The notes under the pieces: generated by a model
Told to the model about the DNA's origin: nothing
The model's input: only the letters and a program-made list of their open reading frames with translations
The model's database searches: none
Part shown: positions 1 to 8,422 of the stretch, in pieces
Numbering within the stretch: position 1 is the stretch's first letter
Layout of the letters: each line of letters begins with the position of its first letter
Made by a program: the position numbers and the translations under genes
DNA from: Candidatus Saccharimonadota bacterium
GTDB taxonomy: Bacteria > Patescibacteriota > Saccharimonadia > Saccharimonadales > UBA4665
Reading direction: 5' to 3'
Assembly: GCA_028286245.1 (NCBI GenBank)
Contig: JAQBRY010000001.1
Location: 163,022-227,021, forward strand
Length of the DNA: 64,000 nucleotides

Positions 1-892
1 CTTCCATTTCGAGTTTATCGAACTGATGCATACGGAAGATACCTTCAGTATCTTTGCCGTACGTGCCGGCTTCACGACGAAAACTCGTACTGTAGCCAAT
101 GTAACGAATCGGGAATACATCTTCTGGCAGCACTTCGTTCCAGTACATAGTACAAAGGGTGTGTTCAGCACTGGCATTGAGCCATAGATCATCCTGGTCC
201 AGCTTGTACGTCACTTCTTCGGCATTCAAACGCGCACTGGCGATATATGGTTCCGTGCGAAGCATGGCAGGCGGTAATATGGGGCGAAATGGTTTGCTGC
301 TGACCGATAAATTATTTTTAGTGATCAACATCTGGATGATGGATTCATCGCCAAGCGTTTGCATAACAAACTGTATAATTGCAAATTGTAGTAATACTAA
401 ATCACCTTTGAGATAGGCAAAACGGCTGCCGGCAATTTTGGCGGCTCGCTCTTTGTCTATCAAATCTTTTGGTTCAGCCAGCTCGTGATGGTGTTTTGGG
501 GTAAAATTAAAAGCCGGCTTGTCACCCATCTGCTTAGAAACGACATTCTCATCCTCGGTCTTGCCGAGTGGCACGTTATCTAAGGGCATATTTGGTATGG
601 CCTTAAGCAAGGGATAAAATTTTTCTTCTATGCTCGTAACGTCGGCCTCGAGGATTGCCAGCTCTTCTTTGAGCTGTTTGCCGTTGGCAATCTGCTCTTC
701 GCTCGGCCTGCTGGCCTTGAGACTGTTAGCCTGTTCATTGCGGCGGCGACGCAATTCTTCTATTTGGGTTAGGCGGGTTTTGCGTTCGCCATCCAGTTCT
801 AATAATTGGCGCACATCAACCTGGTAGCCCTTTTGGGCGGATTTTTCGGTCACGAAGTCGGGATTGTCCCGAATAAATTGAATATCTAACAT
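1..892 (-). CDS. serS: Seryl-tRNA synthetase, 5' part (cut by left edge)
   Basis: Class II aminoacyl-tRNA synthetase that charges tRNA-Ser in the cytoplasm. About 297 N-terminal residues are visible. The start MLDIQFIRDNPDFV is typical of the family, followed by a long charged helical arm (about residues 25-100, the antiparallel coiled coil that grips the long variable arm of tRNA-Ser). The start of the catalytic domain follows, with the motif-2 region FRREAG and the FRMHQF element near the window edge. Motif 3 and the C terminus lie outside the window. The ATG at 892 is preceded by TATACT with only 6 nt between, and no Shine-Dalgarno sequence is visible, so the mRNA is probably leaderless. 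Identity is confident. Confidence 0.96.
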   Translation of the reverse strand, partial: MLDIQFIRDNPDFVTEKSAQKGYQVDVRQLLELDGERKTRLTQIEELRRRRNEQANSLKASRPSEEQIANGKQLKEELAILEADVTSIEEKFYPLLKAIPNMPLDNVPLGKTEDENVVSKQMGDKPAFNFTPKHHHELAEPKDLIDKERAAKIAGSRFAYLKGDLVLLQFAIIQFVMQTLGDESIIQMLITKNNLSVSSKPFRPILPPAMLRTEPYIASARLNAEEVTYKLDQDDLWLNASAEHTLCTMYWNEVLPEDVFPIRYIGYSTSFRREAGTYGKDTEGIFRMHQFDKLEME

Positions 893-898
893 GCGACT

Positions 899-904
899 AG
901 TATA
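899..904 (-). promoter_or_regulatory. -10 element of serS (predicted leaderless)
   Basis: On the minus strand TATACT is followed by AGTCGC and then the serS ATG. A transcript starting 6-7 nt after the hexamer would begin at the start codon. No good -35 is evident. Confidence 0.6.
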
Positions 905-944
905 CAACAGATGGCGGGGTGATGTTCCGGATTCTAATTATCAA

Positions 945-1835
945 CTAATGGCCTCTTACTTGGAGCCACGCCCGGTACATGCCATACAACAGCGGCAGGA
1001 TAACAGCCAAAATTATCGCGGCATAGCTTACTTGACTGCCTTGTTTAAGCATAGGTTGCGAATTGGCTGGTTGGTCATCTAGGATCAATTGCATACCCCA
1101 GCTAAATGAACGGTGGTTAAACTCACTGAGCAAGGCTGCTCCAAACGCGTATAGCGCCGTTAAATCTTTTTCTGTGAATAAGTCTCCATAACCAATAATA
1201 AATAGGTCAGTCCCCTTTATTTCGACACTGTAGCCATGATCACCTTGCAATAAGGTCTGCATCATATCAGGTGTAACTATTGATAGCGCATCAGTTGGCG
1301 TCCCGTCCACTACATACAGCTTAAAATGTTCATCAAAATTACCTTCAAGACTAACCACCTGATCCATACTGTATGGGCCGCCGACTACGCTATTAGCTAG
1401 ATAGAGGTGCGGATAAGACGCAGAATTAGTAAGGTGCAGAATAGTATAGTCATAATTACCCTTTCCGTCTTTAAAACGAAGGAAAGATAACTCGCTCGGA
1501 ATTCCGGCCATTGGTATATTGTAGGCCCGATAATCGAATGGCGTACCTCCTATTGCAGGGGGCGCCAGGCCTTTGGCAGTAGTTGCCGAAGGAGCAAGGT
1601 TATTAATTCGACCAAAATCAGTAATAGTCTTTATTCTAAAACGCCCGCGCACGAGTGTTGCAACGATTATTGAACCTATGAATGCCGTAAGAACTAAGGT
1701 GTATTCGAGACCTACGGGGATGTGCCGCCACAGCAAGATTGGCCAGAACGGGAGTAACACGAGCGCATAGATTACGGAGTAGGCCCCCGCAGAAGGTTTT
1801 TTCTTTTGTAGTGGCGAAAAGTCGAGCGGTTTCAT
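945..1835 (-). CDS. DUF3137-like membrane protein (copy A)
   Basis: 296-residue membrane protein of unknown function. Two hydrophobic segments lie near the N terminus (about residues 17-37 and 44-62) and one at the C terminus (about 270-288), with a soluble middle part. The middle contains SLEGNFDEHFKLY followed by TDALSIVTPDMMQTLL, which resembles the DUF3137 pattern (an E-F-x-x-x-F-x-V-Y stretch followed by a tP-x-x-M-x-x-L stretch). The same block occurs in the protein at 31672-32736, so the two are paralogues. Its ATG lies 2 nt after the stop of the HD protein, so it is translationally coupled and is the third gene of an operon with the nuclease and HD genes. Family assignment is from remembered pattern only. 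Confidence 0.7.
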   Translation of the reverse strand: MKPLDFSPLQKKKPSAGAYSVIYALVLLPFWPILLWRHIPVGLEYTLVLTAFIGSIIVATLVRGRFRIKTITDFGRINNLAPSATTAKGLAPPAIGGTPFDYRAYNIPMAGIPSELSFLRFKDGKGNYDYTILHLTNSASYPHLYLANSVVGGPYSMDQVVSLEGNFDEHFKLYVVDGTPTDALSIVTPDMMQTLLQGDHGYSVEIKGTDLFIIGYGDLFTEKDLTALYAFGAALLSEFNHRSFSWGMQLILDDQPANSQPMLKQGSQVSYAAIILAVILPLLYGMYRAWLQVRGH

Positions 1836-1837
1836 TG

Positions 1838-2566
1838 TTATAACTTTGTAATACCGGTTACTCTCAGCACCTGGTCAATGACGGCGTCGGGGATTTGCAG
1901 TGACCTAACTTCCTGAACGGTATCTTCGGGACTGCAACAGCTACCACACCGGTAATTACGCTGCGGATCAAATAGCATGGCATCAACTAAGTCACAGGCG
2001 GCCAGGGTGTGAGCTAAGCGAGGAGTATCTGGGGCTAAACCATCTGCTTCCGGCAAGGATATAATACCGGCCTGCATACCATAGGCCGGACGACCGTTTC
2101 CCTGAAAAGCATGGTGGTATCCAATTGCCTGGACAACATTAGGGCCAAAGCCCTGATGCTGGGCAATTGCGGCGCCGATACGGGGATGCAGTCGTAATAA
2201 GTCATAAAGCTCTGGATTGTCGGCAATACTGTTATAGCTCTTAACTGCCAGTTGAACCACACGCGACCCTTTGCCAATATCGTGTAAGATGCCGGCGACA
2301 CCCCCGATGAAGGCTTCGGCAGGGTCCGCTCCGGAGGCTAGCATAGTTCCAATAACCAGCCCACTCACCCGCTCACAGTGCTCATACGTTGGCTCGTCAA
2401 TATTGCGGAGACGACCAGCCAGGTTACGCACTTGGGGATCCGCTACCACGCTCATAAGCACTGTTCGCTGCAGCTGAGCCACGTCAAAATCCAGATCCAA
2501 GATGGGCTCAACCCTCGCCTCTAAGGATTCTACGGGTGGGCATTCAACTGCATGGTAGTATGCCAT
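1838..2566 (-). CDS. HD-domain phosphohydrolase (HD-GYP-like)
   Basis: 242 residues. The metal-binding HD motif is HDIGKG (about residues 93-98), preceded by a conserved H-x-x-R-V-S (about 63-68). It is followed by HPRIGA and a double-histidine YHH, the order seen in HD-GYP phosphodiesterases. The diagnostic GYP is not intact (NGRPAYG stands in its place), so cyclic-di-GMP specificity cannot be claimed. No sensory domain and no membrane segment are seen. It starts 2 nt after the stop of the upstream nuclease gene (stop TAG, then ATG), with the DUF3137 gene 2 nt downstream, so the three are probably one transcript. Substrate is unknown; a nucleotide or second-messenger phosphohydrolase is the likely class. 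Confidence 0.8.
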   Translation of the reverse strand: MAYYHAVECPPVESLEARVEPILDLDFDVAQLQRTVLMSVVADPQVRNLAGRLRNIDEPTYEHCERVSGLVIGTMLASGADPAEAFIGGVAGILHDIGKGSRVVQLAVKSYNSIADNPELYDLLRLHPRIGAAIAQHQGFGPNVVQAIGYHHAFQGNGRPAYGMQAGIISLPEADGLAPDTPRLAHTLAACDLVDAMLFDPQRNYRCGSCCSPEDTVQEVRSLQIPDAVIDQVLRVTGITKL

Positions 2567-2568
2567 AG

Positions 2569-3348
2569 CTATTTTTGAAGTGCCTTTAGGGTTAGTTCGG
2601 TACGCGAGCGCGCATAACTACAGTAGTCGCAGGGGCCACCCATAGCTGCATTGCCAATTGGTGGCATGTCATCGCTGTCCATGCAGGCCTTCATGCGGCC
2701 GAGCGTCGGCTCTACCCAGGCATCGCTACCCTTGTAAGGGATGACTTTTGTGCGGAAATCAAGGCGATCGTTAAAGCCGTCTAGGTCCATGCGGCCATTG
2801 GTGTAGACAAAATAGCCCGTATCGCTCACCGGGAGGCCGTTCTGGCGTAGTAACCACTGGTAGACCTCTATCTGCCGCTTGTAGCTGATTTGCCAGTCAC
2901 TATCAATACTGACTTCCCTGTCCTTGGCGGTGGCTTTGTAGTCAACAACACTGACATTACCAGCCGGATCAACCCAGAGGTCATCCACGGCGCCAAAAAC
3001 GTGTAGATTAGTAGGCTCGTGCACGGCAATTACACCAACAAAATTTTCTCTCCAGGTATTTAGTTGGTCATGTTCAAATGGAATAGCATCAATGCTGTAT
3101 TCCACCATAATAGGGTGCGGCTTTTTTTGTGCTCGATAGCTATCAAACTCTTTTTTGAACAGTTCGTCTATGGCTTTATTGATATTGAAGGGCGGGCTGC
3201 TGGGACGAGTAATTTTTTTGCGCACATCCAGCCAAAAACAGCGTGGACACTGCATAAACAGCTCAATTTTGGACCGAGATACCTTAAACGGTGCTGCTTG
3301 GCCTGGCACATACGGTGCAGAACGTTCCCTGAAGTAAGAATTTGCCAT
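2569..3348 (-). CDS. PD-(D/E)XK nuclease-family protein with Cas4/AddB-like cysteines
   Basis: 259 residues with the organisation of RecB/Cas4-type nucleases. An N-terminal CPRCFW (about residues 34-39) is followed by helices, then the catalytic core with GAVDDLWVD (first Asp) and VSVVDYKAT (the D-x-K element), then QIEVYQWLL, the conserved Q-x-x-x-Y helix. A C-terminal GPCDYCSYA adds two cysteines. The N- and C-terminal cysteines are placed like the ligands of the Fe-S cluster in Cas4 and AddB, although only four are visible. No cas genes are present here, so a DNA-repair role is more likely than CRISPR adaptation. First gene of the operon with the HD and DUF3137 genes. Confidence 0.82.
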   Translation of the reverse strand: MANSYFRERSAPYVPGQAAPFKVSRSKIELFMQCPRCFWLDVRKKITRPSSPPFNINKAIDELFKKEFDSYRAQKKPHPIMVEYSIDAIPFEHDQLNTWRENFVGVIAVHEPTNLHVFGAVDDLWVDPAGNVSVVDYKATAKDREVSIDSDWQISYKRQIEVYQWLLRQNGLPVSDTGYFVYTNGRMDLDGFNDRLDFRTKVIPYKGSDAWVEPTLGRMKACMDSDDMPPIGNAAMGGPCDYCSYARSRTELTLKALQK

Positions 3349-3355
3349 TACCTAC

Positions 3356-3361
3356 ATTGTA
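3356..3361 (-). promoter_or_regulatory. -10 element of the nuclease operon (predicted leaderless)
   Basis: Minus-strand TACAAT, then GTAGGTA (7 nt), then ATG. The hexamer sits in the 18-nt gap to the next upstream gene, so this operon has its own promoter despite tight packing. Confidence 0.6.
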
Positions 3362-3366
3362 GCAAG

Positions 3367-4641
3367 CTATTTGAGTTTCAGTACCGCTAATGTTTCGATA
3401 TGAGGAGTTTTTGGGAAAAAGTTATACACCTCAAACAGCTCTATGCTGTATGACGCTTGTAACAGGGCCAAATCCCTGGCCTGCGTAGCTGGGTTACAGC
3501 TAAGATAAATAAGCTGGGACGGCCGAGTGGCCAGGATTTGAGACACCACCTTGTGGTGTAATCCGGCACGGGGAGGATCAACTATTAGCGTGCAGCCCGG
3601 CGTAATATAGTCTAGGGCCGTCTCGGCAGTGGCCTCTACTACTTTAATGTCTTGGTCTCCGACGTTTTGGCGAGCCATGGCGACTGCCGCGGCGTCGGTT
3701 TCTACCAGTGCGGTAGTGCCCTTTACTGACAGCCCGATTGAACCTACGCCGCTATAAAAGTCTATAACATCATTTTTGGTATCGATAACACTATTAATGC
3801 GCTCAACTACTCTGCGGAAGACGGGCAGATTGGCTTGAAAGAAGCCAATTGGGTCGTAACTGAGCGTGGCATCGAGGATTTTGTCACTGAGCGTTGTATC
3901 GCCAAGCTCATAGAGCAACTGCGTTGGTACCGAGGCTGGACTTTTTGGGTTTGAATGATACACCCGTAAGCCTTTTAGCTCCGGTGGCAGCGTTAGCTGA
4001 GAAAACTTGGGTAGCTTAGTAAAAAGTGCGCCGACCGCTTTACCGTTTTCGCTGGTACGAACCATGATAGTTTTTAGGTCGCCAGCACGGGTATTGAGGT
4101 CGCTGAGCTGCTTAGCAATAGCATTGGCGGCAGCGTCGATAGCGGGCAAGGCAAGCTTACTGCCACTAACGATTTGCTTGCCGTGGCTGCCCCGTTGGTG
4201 CAAAGCCAAGTGCAAGCCCTCATCATCACCCCAAAATGAGTATTCCATTTTATTACGATACTGCCACTCCTGATCGCCGTGGATAGTCTCGGGCATAGCT
4301 GGTAAGACTACCTTTTCGTGACCGAATAACTCTTCTACGATGGCTTTTTTGTGTTGGTTCTCTGCTGCAAAACTCATAATTTGCCACGGACTGGTAGACA
4401 GGTAGTTCTCTTCTTGGGGTGCAATACGTTCCGCTGACGGTTTAGTAATTTGCTCGGCAATTGCTTCGGCGTAGGACCGCTTAGCTTTTATGATGCGGAC
4501 CTGTACGGTTTCACCCGGCAGCGCGTTCCACACAAACACTCTACGGCCATCCGGCAGCGTACCAAGCCCCTGGCCGCCGTGCACTAGTTTTTCTATTGTA
4601 ACCTCATGCGTTACATCTTGAATATCGGTATTTTTTTGCAT
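3367..4641 (-). CDS. TrmA/RlmCD-family 5-methyluridine RNA methyltransferase without Fe-S cysteines
   Basis: 424 residues. An N-terminal TRAM RNA-binding domain (about 10-65, HGGQGLGTLPDGR) precedes the SAM methyltransferase domain. Motifs seen are DFYSGVGSIGLS (SAM motif I), IVDPPRAG (motif IV) and LSCNP with the catalytic cysteine. It methylates uracil C5 in 23S rRNA or tRNA; the exact target cannot be read from the sequence. The cysteine cluster that usually follows the TRAM domain and binds a 4Fe-4S centre is absent: the corresponding stretch near residues 76-95 (APQEENYLSTSPWQIMSF) has no cysteine. It has its own -10 element 6 nt from the start. Family is confident; the gene symbol is withheld because several paralogues share these motifs. 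Confidence 0.88.
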   Translation of the reverse strand: MQKNTDIQDVTHEVTIEKLVHGGQGLGTLPDGRRVFVWNALPGETVQVRIIKAKRSYAEAIAEQITKPSAERIAPQEENYLSTSPWQIMSFAAENQHKKAIVEELFGHEKVVLPAMPETIHGDQEWQYRNKMEYSFWGDDEGLHLALHQRGSHGKQIVSGSKLALPAIDAAANAIAKQLSDLNTRAGDLKTIMVRTSENGKAVGALFTKLPKFSQLTLPPELKGLRVYHSNPKSPASVPTQLLYELGDTTLSDKILDATLSYDPIGFFQANLPVFRRVVERINSVIDTKNDVIDFYSGVGSIGLSVKGTTALVETDAAAVAMARQNVGDQDIKVVEATAETALDYITPGCTLIVDPPRAGLHHKVVSQILATRPSQLIYLSCNPATQARDLALLQASYSIELFEVYNFFPKTPHIETLAVLKLK

Positions 4642-4647
4642 CTAAGT

Positions 4648-4653
4648 ATTGTA
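4648..4653 (-). promoter_or_regulatory. -10 element of the RNA methyltransferase gene (predicted leaderless)
   Basis: Minus-strand TACAAT, ACTTAG (6 nt), ATG. It lies in the 26-nt gap before the upstream protease gene, with no Shine-Dalgarno sequence. Confidence 0.6.
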
Positions 4654-4667
4654 ACAGCTAATCGCTA

Positions 4668-7112
4668 TTACGCCTGAGGAGTTGGTCCGGGCTGCGAGGG
4701 TGTAATCACCACAGGCACCTGTTGCGCCGGATAAACTGGCTGAGCTGGGGCTGGCGGCTGGGGTGGCTGTGCATAGACCGGTGGTTGGACGGAGGACTGC
4801 GGCTGGGATTGTGGCTGAGCTGGGGGTGCATACTGAGGTTGAACTGCCTGCTGGGGCTGTGGAGGCTGAGGGGCGCCATAATTGTGAACTACGTAACCGT
4901 TTGGCCCTGGCGCGCCACCGGGCATTGCCGGTTGGTAGGCTTGGTAAACCTTGTGGTGTCCGTGTTGACGAACGATTACAAAGACGGCCACACCGATGGC
5001 AATAATAGCTACTACCACGCCTACCATCAGGACGGCAATTGGGAAGTCTTTAACATCTTTACCGGCTGCAATCGCTTTTTGTGACGAGGCGATGTAGCTA
5101 CTAACCAGACGTTGTGATGGATAGGCGGCTTTTACTTGGTCGAAATCTTTGAGGGCCTTCGAATAGTGGTTAGTAGCGTAGGCATTAAGGCCCTTTTCCC
5201 AGCTAGTCCGAGTGGTACTCTCGGCATTAATTTTGATACCCTTGCTGCTCGCCAGGGCCTGAACGTCGGCAATATCACGAATATAACTCTTGGCCGCATT
5301 GCCATCCGAACCATCACCAAGGCGATAGGTCAGCAGACCGATAACATTGCCGTCTTCGTCAATGGCCGGGCCACCGCTGTTGCCATGGGAAGCGTCGACG
5401 TCAGACTGGTAGAGGTTGCCCTTGCCGCCGGCGGCCTTACGGATAGAACTAATTGATCCATTGGTAACTGAGATACTCAGTTTAGTATTGTCGGTTAGGT
5501 TGTTGTCGGCATCGCCTGGGAAGCCGGCGACAATAATTTTTTGATCTTGACGGGCGGCCGTAGTCGCTAGGCTGATAGTAGGCGCATTGTGCAGGTTTAC
5601 CTTAATAATGGCGACATCGCTCGAGCTAAAACCCTTGGTAGGATCGGCTACTGATTCATACAGATCTTTAGCCTGATAGTTGACGCCAACTACCTTAGCC
5701 AATTTGAGCGAAGACGATTCGGTGCTGAATTTTGTTAAGTCAAGATCTTTGGTAATGGTTGTTAAGTCCGGGGCGTCATCACCGATAGCTACCATAATCA
5801 CTTGTTGCTCATCTGCAATGTTCAAATTAGCGTCGGGAATGTCATACACCTTAGCAATCACCGAGGCCAGCACGGCGGGGTCGCTGAGAACTTGGTTAAC
5901 CTGGGCATCATTCATGCCGGCCACTTGCGCCAAAAAGCTAGCCAAGACGGTGTCGTCTGATAGGAGCAGTTTTACCAGGGCGTCCTGGGCTGTGTAGGAG
6001 ACTACGTGCCCGTTGGTAGCAATGTAACCGTCGCTGGTCATAATAAAGCCGCTCCCCGAAGAGCCGTCACAGCCGCCACCACCCAGGTTCTGATCAAAGA
6101 ATACCAGCGTGCCACAGGTAATGTTATAGATTTTTACGACTGCCGGGCTGTAAGCATCCGAGAGGTATCGTGAGTCCACGCTCGCAACGTCAGCGGCACT
6201 CGCCTTTGGAAATAGTAGCTTAGACAGGTCGATGTTAGCTCCCTGGACACTCTGGTCGCCACTAATAGTTAGGCTGTCAAAAATACTATTAAATGCTGCC
6301 GGAATATTGGACGATCCGACCAGGCCCTGCATCTTAACTGCAAAAGCCCTGCCCTGGCTGACCCCCGTCCAGACAACTGCATAACTGGTGCCGCCATTAA
6401 ATTTTGGCGTGTACTGATAAACAGTTTTTTGTACCGGCACTGTCGAGAGGGTTGATGGGGTACTACTGAGCACACTTACATCGAGCTCACTCGTGGAAGT
6501 AACCGGGAATAATTGGGCGGCAACCTGGGCGGCGCTCAAGCTGCTATTAACAGGGTTCTGACGGGCAAGCGTATAGGCTGCGGGGCTAGGATTAACCTGC
6601 ACACTAAACTGCGAGGCTGCCTGGATACGCGGGATGGTGCCATCTTTAGGCTTGGCAGTTGCAAGCGATAATGCCTGCCCGGTGCGTAACTGTTCCTGCG
6701 GAGCAGCTTTTGCAGCCCCCGATGCATCGAGCATGGTTGCCGAAACATCAAAAGCGTTGGCATCGACGGTAAATGAGTAGCCGTAGCTAGAACGTACTAC
6801 CGACACGCTACTACCAGTAACACGTGGCGTATCGCTGACTGGCGGTGCACCTGGCTGCGTGCGGCCAATCATAATACCCGTTTGTAAGGCCAGCGCAATT
6901 AATATAAACACCGCTATCATGAGCGAAGTTATTTGGCGCTTACGATAGGCGCGGCTATGACGGGCTCTTAGAACTATTGGCTTATTGCGATGACGTCGAT
7001 GCTTAGTTACTGTTACTGGCGCAGCTGCTTTTGGCACGTGTTTTACCAGTGCTGCCCCAGCTTCAACTTTTTTAGCGCTTTTTTTTGGTCTTTTGATCCC
7101 ACCGGATGCCAT
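4668..7112 (-). CDS. Membrane-anchored trypsin-like serine protease with two TM segments and Pro/Gln-rich tail
   Basis: 814 residues from ATG 7112, chosen because GGAG lies 5 nt upstream; a GTG 6 nt earlier overlaps that site. A basic N-terminal region is followed by a membrane segment (about 61-83), an extracellular unknown domain (90-330) and a chymotrypsin/HtrA-type domain. The catalytic triad is read as His about 369 (TNGHVV), Asp about 499 (SSSDVAIIKV) and Ser about 578 (SHGNSGGPA). The His-Asp distance of about 130 residues is far larger than in HtrA (35 in the window's other HtrA) because of a roughly 90-residue insertion. No PDZ domain is apparent. A short helical TPR-like stretch follows, then a second membrane segment (about 695-717) and a 90-residue Pro/Gln/Ala tail. 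Probably a surface protease. Confidence 0.82.
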   Translation of the reverse strand: MASGGIKRPKKSAKKVEAGAALVKHVPKAAAPVTVTKHRRHRNKPIVLRARHSRAYRKRQITSLMIAVFILIALALQTGIMIGRTQPGAPPVSDTPRVTGSSVSVVRSSYGYSFTVDANAFDVSATMLDASGAAKAAPQEQLRTGQALSLATAKPKDGTIPRIQAASQFSVQVNPSPAAYTLARQNPVNSSLSAAQVAAQLFPVTSTSELDVSVLSSTPSTLSTVPVQKTVYQYTPKFNGGTSYAVVWTGVSQGRAFAVKMQGLVGSSNIPAAFNSIFDSLTISGDQSVQGANIDLSKLLFPKASAADVASVDSRYLSDAYSPAVVKIYNITCGTLVFFDQNLGGGGCDGSSGSGFIMTSDGYIATNGHVVSYTAQDALVKLLLSDDTVLASFLAQVAGMNDAQVNQVLSDPAVLASVIAKVYDIPDANLNIADEQQVIMVAIGDDAPDLTTITKDLDLTKFSTESSSLKLAKVVGVNYQAKDLYESVADPTKGFSSSDVAIIKVNLHNAPTISLATTAARQDQKIIVAGFPGDADNNLTDNTKLSISVTNGSISSIRKAAGGKGNLYQSDVDASHGNSGGPAIDEDGNVIGLLTYRLGDGSDGNAAKSYIRDIADVQALASSKGIKINAESTTRTSWEKGLNAYATNHYSKALKDFDQVKAAYPSQRLVSSYIASSQKAIAAGKDVKDFPIAVLMVGVVVAIIAIGVAVFVIVRQHGHHKVYQAYQPAMPGGAPGPNGYVVHNYGAPQPPQPQQAVQPQYAPPAQPQSQPQSSVQPPVYAQPPQPPAPAQPVYPAQQVPVVITPSQPGPTPQA

Positions 7113-7178
7113 GCTCACTCCATGAATTGTCGTATGTTAGCATAAGCATAACGTCTTTATTGCGTATGAGCAACTAAA

Positions 7179-7811
7179 TTATGGCTGGGCGTTAGTTTTG
7201 GCGATTTCGCTCCTAAGCTCACGACTAGTGCTCACCACAGCATAGGGTTTAGCAGCGCGCAGGCGCATAGGATTAGCAAAACCCCAAGTTACGGCTATAC
7301 AATCAATATTCACCGATTGAGATGCCTTGACGTCGCGCGTCTCATCGCCTATGTATACGCATTCCTCCGCATTCAGATGGTGCTTAGCAATGAGCTTTCG
7401 CAGCGCCGGCCCCTTGCCGAACAATCCAACCTCGCCATAAATGTCTTCAAAATATTCTTCTAGGTCGTGCTTAAGTAAAAATGAGCGAATAGTTGGTTCA
7501 ATATTTGAGCTAAGAATCATCATGCGGTAGCCCTGTCCGTTGAGCTCTCGGATGAGTGGCGGAATATCACTGAATGGCCGTACGCTATCGAGCTGCTTAC
7601 GCATCTGACGACGACCCTTATAGAGCAAGAACGGCAAGCGCCAGGCAGCCACGCCAACTTCGCGGGCAATTGATGGCATAGACATGTAACGAAAAGCTTG
7701 GCGCTCTTCCAGGCTATACGTCCGGCCATTGCCGGCATTTACTAAAAAGCCGAAGACAAATTCAAAGCTATCGGCGATAGTACCGTCGAAATCAAATAAG
7801 AGGGTCTTCAT
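7179..7811 (-). CDS. HAD-superfamily phosphatase, phosphoglycolate-phosphatase-like
   Basis: 210 residues. Motif I is LLFDFDGTIADS at the N terminus with both catalytic aspartates. Motif II is the MMILSSN stretch, the motif III lysine is in GLFGKGPAL, and motif IV is YIGDETRD. The helical cap between motifs I and II is typical of C1-type HAD phosphatases such as Gph. The substrate is probably a small phosphorylated metabolite, but motif content alone does not fix it. It diverges from msrA, and the two predicted promoters lie in the 63 nt between them. The start is supported by a -10 element 7 nt upstream. Confidence 0.88.
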   Translation of the reverse strand: MKTLLFDFDGTIADSFEFVFGFLVNAGNGRTYSLEERQAFRYMSMPSIAREVGVAAWRLPFLLYKGRRQMRKQLDSVRPFSDIPPLIRELNGQGYRMMILSSNIEPTIRSFLLKHDLEEYFEDIYGEVGLFGKGPALRKLIAKHHLNAEECVYIGDETRDVKASQSVNIDCIAVTWGFANPMRLRAAKPYAVVSTSRELRSEIAKTNAQP

Positions 7812-7818
7812 TACATCT

Positions 7819-7824
7819 AGTGTA
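7819..7824 (-). promoter_or_regulatory. -10 element of the HAD gene (predicted leaderless)
   Basis: Minus-strand TACACT, AGATGTA (7 nt), ATG at 7811. Confidence 0.6.
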
Positions 7825-7862
7825 CAACATAATCATAATGAGACGTGCTAGCTATAAACCGA

Positions 7863-7868
7863 TATACT
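7863..7868 (+). promoter_or_regulatory. -10 element of msrA (predicted leaderless)
   Basis: TATACT, GTATGT (6 nt), ATG at 7875. It lies only about 40 bp from the divergent HAD promoter. It argues against the upstream in-frame ATG at 7845, which would precede the promoter. Confidence 0.62.
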
Positions 7869-7874
7869 GTATGT

Positions 7875-8402
7875 ATGAATGAAGTCGCTACACTTGCCGG
7901 AGGATGCTACTGGTGCCTTGAGGCGTTTTATCAGCGCGTACGAGGCATATCTGAGGTTGTTTCAGGTTATACCGGTGGTCAGCTTAAGAATCCTACCACC
8001 GAACAAGTATACGCGGGAGGAACTGGGCACGCAGAAGCAGTGGAAGTTACTTATGATCCGTCAATTATCAGCTATAAGGAAATATTAGAAATTTTCTTTG
8101 TGATGCACGACCCTACCCAGTTAAATAGGCAAGGTCCAGATATTGGCGAACACTACCGATCGGCAATTTTTTATCATGATGCTGGCCAAAAAGTCATTGC
8201 CGAGGACATGATCAGCAACTTTGCTCCCGAGTTGTACGACAAACCAATTGTCACGCAGTTAAATCCCTATATTGTGCTCTGGCCTGCTGACGAGTACATG
8301 CAGAATTTCTACAATAACAACCCGAGTTCAGGCTACTGCCTAGCCGTAATTGATCCCAAAATACAGAAATTACGGCAGAAGTTTGCCGAAAAACTTATCT
8401 AG
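7875..8402 (+). CDS. msrA: Peptide methionine-S-sulfoxide reductase
   Basis: 175 residues. Repairs oxidised methionine (S-epimer of the sulfoxide) in proteins using thioredoxin. The hallmark GGCYWCLEAFY with the catalytic cysteine lies right after the start MNEVATLA. Further family signatures are SGYTGG, YAGGTGHAEAVEV, FFVMHDPTQLNRQGPDIGEHYRS (split by the usual Y/H active-site residues) and a C-terminal GYC with a possible resolving cysteine. The start at 7875 matches the usual N terminus and the upstream -10 element. Full length for MsrA without a fused MsrB domain, and no msrB is seen next to it. Confidence 0.97.
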   Translation: MNEVATLAGGCYWCLEAFYQRVRGISEVVSGYTGGQLKNPTTEQVYAGGTGHAEAVEVTYDPSIISYKEILEIFFVMHDPTQLNRQGPDIGEHYRSAIFYHDAGQKVIAEDMISNFAPELYDKPIVTQLNPYIVLWPADEYMQNFYNNNPSSGYCLAVIDPKIQKLRQKFAEKLI

Positions 8403-8422
8403 ATCAGTTACCCTTCACATGT

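Noticed and set aside
2569..3348. CRISPR-Cas4
   Set aside because: Cas4-like cysteine layout, but no cas1/cas2 and no repeat-spacer array anywhere in the window.
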